From Chinchilla lanigera (lineage: Eukaryota; Chordata; Mammalia; Rodentia; Chinchillidae): 64,000 nt of DNA. This document shows positions 60,052 through 64,000 of the stretch, piece by piece (position 1 is the stretch's first letter; every line of letters begins with the position of its first letter). Made by a program: the position numbers and the translations under genes. Location: assembly GCF_000276665.1 (NCBI RefSeq), contig NW_004955466.1, positions 13,026,957-13,090,956 of the forward strand, written 5' to 3'. A model generated the notes under the pieces. That model saw only the letters and a list, made by a program, of their open reading frames with translations, did not search any database and was not told the DNA's origin.

Positions 60052-63000
60052 GTAATAGCATGTGTTCTCCAGATGCCAAAATTGTTAAATAGTCACATCC
60101 TCACACATGGTCCCCGGGCTGTCTGCCATGACTGTGTTGTGACCAGCTCCTCAGTCTCATGCTGTTTGGTCTGCGCCAGTGTGTCCCGCAAGGCAGCATG
60201 GGGTGTGTGTAAATGCCTGTGTGGGGAATGTGAGCAGCTGAAGGTGTATTAGCTCCCCCTGAGGAAGCTCTGGCTGTGGTAAGTGTCCAAGCCCTTGACT
60301 TACTGGTGTGAAGACTTCTGGATATTATCACTATGCTTAGTCACTGGATCACCAGGAAAAAATATTAATAGGGGAGTTGCACAACTTATAGTGTCCCCTC
60401 AAGATATTTTTTTCTGGAGCCATTTTGCTTTATCAGACTTTTTTTTTAAAAAAAAGTTACATAAATACTACCAGAAGCAGAATACTTTTTGAAACAGATT
60501 GAATCTTTAGAAGTCTGGGGCTTGGAGTTGACTAGAATGTGGTGGCTACCTAGGACCTACAGAGACGGTTTAAGACTAAGCATTGATGTTGTGGAGTCCG
60601 CACAGATAGACAGATGGCAGTGCTATTCACGGGAGCAGAGAAACATGAAAGCTTTGGCTGTGGGAGCAGGAACATGTGCCTTGGTCCTTGCTGGCTACCT
60701 GTATTGAGGAAGCCAAGCAGGTGGCATCCTCATGAGGCCCCGTCATAGTCTCATGGTGTCTCACTCCTCCAGAGGCCTCTTTGCAGAGCTCTTAGGGTGG
60801 CTCAGAAGAGGCCACACAAGGTAACCAGGTACAGAGAACTCCAGAAGGACAAGGGACCTAGGGCCTTGGGAAATGGAAAAGCAGACCAGGAACAGGAGAC
60901 TCAAGGAGCAGAGTAGCAAAGAGAGCATCCTGTGTCTCACACAGGAAAACAGTGCCAGGTAGCTCCAGGGGGCCTTCCTTGAGCTACGCCGGAGGCCCTT
61001 CACTACATCCAGGGCACAGCCCTTCCAGCAAACACCTCCCTTCCAGTCTGCACACTGACTTGGTTCCCAAGGAAGAATGTCTCAGAAAAGAAATGCCAGT
61101 TACCAAGGAGGAAGATGGGCTGGGGCTGGAGAGAAACAAAAGCAAAGGGATTGCTTGTCTAAACTTTCAAGATGACCTGTGATGCATCTGAAATAGGTTG
61201 GGAGGATAGTATTTAGCCGGAATATTCTACCCTAAGAAAGCCAAACTTCTCCCCAGTGCCTTTTGTGCTGGTTTAGTAATGTATTAAAGGTAATTGCCTT
61301 GCCAGCCTGCAGCTGGGCCCCTCCATAAGTAAGGTTGCAGCCTGTGCAGGGTCATACACACCAAATAAAAGACCAGGAGGAAAAAGAAAATAAGATACCT
61401 GATCTTACAGAGGACAGACAAAGCATGTGTTTGAAGACTTCATCCTGCAGGTTCTCTGGCCAGACTCCGTCCTGATAGAATGCAACACCTCTTCTGTCTC
61501 CCCACACCCACCCCAGGAGGTGTCCCTGGCCCTCAGCATGAACTCAGAGGACATTTTAGCAAATTTCCTAGGAATTCAGATAATCTTCTGACCTGCTCAC
61601 ATGTCCCATTGCTTTCCCACTCCAGTTTCAGTTACTGATCCTGATCCATACTGGATATCTAGATGAAGATTTGGGAATTTAGAGAAGTCCATTGAAGGAA
61701 GGGAAAGCAGCAGTTATTGCAAGTGATGTTGTTCAAGTCTGAGCATGTGGTTTGTGTTTGTTATGAAGGCAGGTGGTTGAAAGACCAAAGTTTATAAGAC
61801 TCATAATTAACTGGCTTTCTGCAGAAGGCACAGAAGGATGCTGCCAATGTGCTCTGGGACAAATACATGGACAGTTCTCAGGCACTGTTGGAGATGGGAT
61901 TGCACAGATCCCAGGAGTCGGGTAACAGTCTCCTGGCAAATAGCACTAAGTCGTCAGCAGTCATTCAGTCAGGATAGGCCACAACTCTTCAGCTGTGCCT
62001 AACACTCAGTAGACTGCTGTGAAGGGTGAGTTGTGACTACGTTTTCAGCAGCACTTCCTAAAGAAAACTTGCAGCACACCTGCTCAGCATAATTCAAGAA
62101 TGTTTCCCCTTTTAATATAAGCCTTGGAGATGAGAATTTTTTCTCATATATATATATATATAGATGAATGTTGGTCTTTTGAGGAAGATCTAATGGTGGC
62201 TGATAGTTAAATTTATCCAACTTCCTTAAATATATTTTCCAAATGAGGGCAATTTGAACCATTTTATTGAATTTACTAAATGTTGAAAACCAGAAAATCA
62301 AAAGATGCAGACACTACGTGGAATCTGTAGGGCAGAGTAAAGCAGGCAGTACTTGTTGTTGGACATCCCCTCATCTCATGCTGGCGGCAGCGAGGACTGC
62401 ACATTTTCTCTCAGTCGTGGCAGTGCAGTGTGTAATCATCACCCCGCTTAACTGCTGTTCTTTCTACTCCCAAATGAACGCTGGGAACCTATTTTTTCCA
62501 TGGGGTCTCCTTTCTCCTCTCTCCAGAGTGATGAATCCCTGGTCAAACTCTGTGGACTTCAGCCAGTTGTTTAGCTAGATAAATTTTTCAGAGCAGCAAA
62601 AGAATACATGGATAGCATTACCTGCACACCTGCAGTAGGAGTACTATACAGTGTTTTTGAGAAGTCACAATATCAGACTAGTATAATTTAAATGAGGAAT
62701 GATATATGAGGAATAATATATATATTTAAATGAGGAATATATATATATATATATAACATGCATGTGGATATAATAAACACACATACCTACATAAATATAG
62801 GCACATATTTATATGTACATTTACATAGCTATTATACATATATGAGAAATATCATTAAAATCAGATATTTATATTATTTGTTTTGTCTGTAAAGCACTTC
62901 AAAGGATTCAAATGCACTAAGCTATGATATAGGCCCACCATGTAATTTTATAATATAAAAACAAAGATGAAAAACGTGTAAATGATCATAATATAGACTA

Positions 63001-64000
63001 CAAGATGATGGTCAGTATTAAGTATCCATTATATTTGTGGTGCTGAGTATGATACACACAGTTCCTAATCTTACCAACCTTAAAATTCAGTTCTCAAGAG
63101 CTCTTGTACTTTTTTGTTATTTAATACTCACCCCCAACTCTGTGAGGGGAATTTTATTTCCTTATTACAGATAGTAAAAATATGACTTAGTGTGAATTCA
63201 GTCTCCCAACAGGTAACACATTTAGGACTACAAAGTGGCATAATTCTCAGTGTCTCTTTGTTCTTTGTGCATGGTTTCACTCATTACAAACACCAGACTT
63301 TGTAAAGGATTTTCTTTAAATCCAGTTTTAAGAACATGACCACTCTTATTCAGAATTTTTTTCAGTGCATATATCAAAGTGTGGAGAGCTGATTATGTAA
63401 GCTTATGTGCCACTTGAAATGGAATTTAATAACATGCCATTATTCCTGCATTTGCATTCCAAAAGTTCATTTGAAAGTCAATTTCTTAAATGCAGAAACC
63501 TTTTTCCCCATTGAAAGTACATTATACATGATTTCTAAGTCAGCCAAAAGAGATTTATTTTAATACATAATGTGAATGTAGCACATTGCATAGTAGTATT
63601 ATTTCAGATACAATTGTTTTATGGAGAATTTTCATTCTGCCCTGCTGGAAATTCATTCCTGCCTGTCCATGCAGTTAGCAGCGCAGGCGAGCTAATGGTA
63701 CTACACCTGCCTATAGGGAGTCCTAACTCCAGAACAGTGTGGTACCAGCTCGTGGGTTCTTTCTCCATCTTGCTCTTTCTTTGAGGACAACCCTGCTTTT
63801 AGGGTCCTCTTATCAGCACCTAGTACAAAATTGCAAAGCCTTTGTGTTCTAATTTATGGAACAGAAAATAACTACTGCCTAGCCCCAGAATTCACCATTG
63901 CTGATATATATAAGTCATTTTGGGGGAGTCCCTTTTAAAACATTTAGTGGTATCTTTACTAAATGGTCAAAGCATTTTCCTTTTTTAGTTTCTTCACAGT
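60052..64000 (+). other. DAAM1: DAAM1 intron 15, 5' part
   Basis: Starts at GTAATA. No further DAAM1 exon could be found to 64000. It holds unassigned unique sequence (60052-62140), a (TA)n run near 62146-62161 and an AT-rich simple-repeat cluster (62685-62757). The final 1.2 kb is AT-rich with no gene seen. Confidence 0.85.
62685..62757. repeat. AT-rich tandem and (TA)n cluster
   Basis: The motif atgaggaat recurs three times (62691-62739), separated and followed by TA runs, including atatatatatatatatata ending near 62755. Confidence 0.85.

Overview
The window is nuclear DNA from a placental mammal. One multi-exon, intron-rich, plus-strand gene crosses most of it, set among rodent-type SINEs and old mammalian repeats. 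The gene is DAAM1 (Dishevelled-associated activator of morphogenesis 1), a Wnt/planar-cell-polarity formin. Fourteen coding exons splice in frame to give the first 655 residues: GBD/FH3, coiled coil, proline-rich FH1 and the start of FH2. All fourteen have AG acceptors and GT donors, and their summed length of 1965 nt is exactly 655 codons. A 5' noncoding exon and the promoter must lie upstream of base 1, because the first coding exon begins at a splice acceptor. The rest of FH2 and the DAD tail lie beyond base 64000.

The likely host is a rodent. tRNA-Ala-derived ID SINEs and 7SL-derived B1 SINEs are both present, several with target-site duplications (TSDs). The B1 copies carry the 29-bp internal duplication. 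The squirrel-type composite B1-dID is not seen, and old MIR/L2/MER5 repeats are still easy to read. This suggests a slowly evolving, non-squirrel rodent, perhaps beaver-like. That placement is inference.

Layout: 1-2128 is the end of intron 1, with old L1 pieces split by a solo-LTR-like element in the same sense as the gene. Exon 2 (start codon) is at 2129-2346. Intron 2 (17.8 kb) and intron 3 (23.7 kb) flank exon 3 and hold most of the repeats, including a palindromic mariner-derived element at 40190-40724. Exon 4 is at 43949. Exons 5 to 15 are packed from 49532 to 60051 with much shorter introns. After 60051 only intronic sequence is seen.

No second convincing protein-coding gene, structural RNA gene or CRISPR-like array was found. 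The most notable signals concern how mobile DNA meets the DAAM1 transcript. An ID SINE ends 27 nt before exon 5, inside the usual branch-point zone, and exon 5 also has a weak donor. Exon 6 has a possible in-frame alternative acceptor 12 nt downstream. An LTR with CCAAT, TATA and poly(A) signals sits about 0.9 kb upstream of the first coding exon. I found no evidence of an undescribed multi-gene system.
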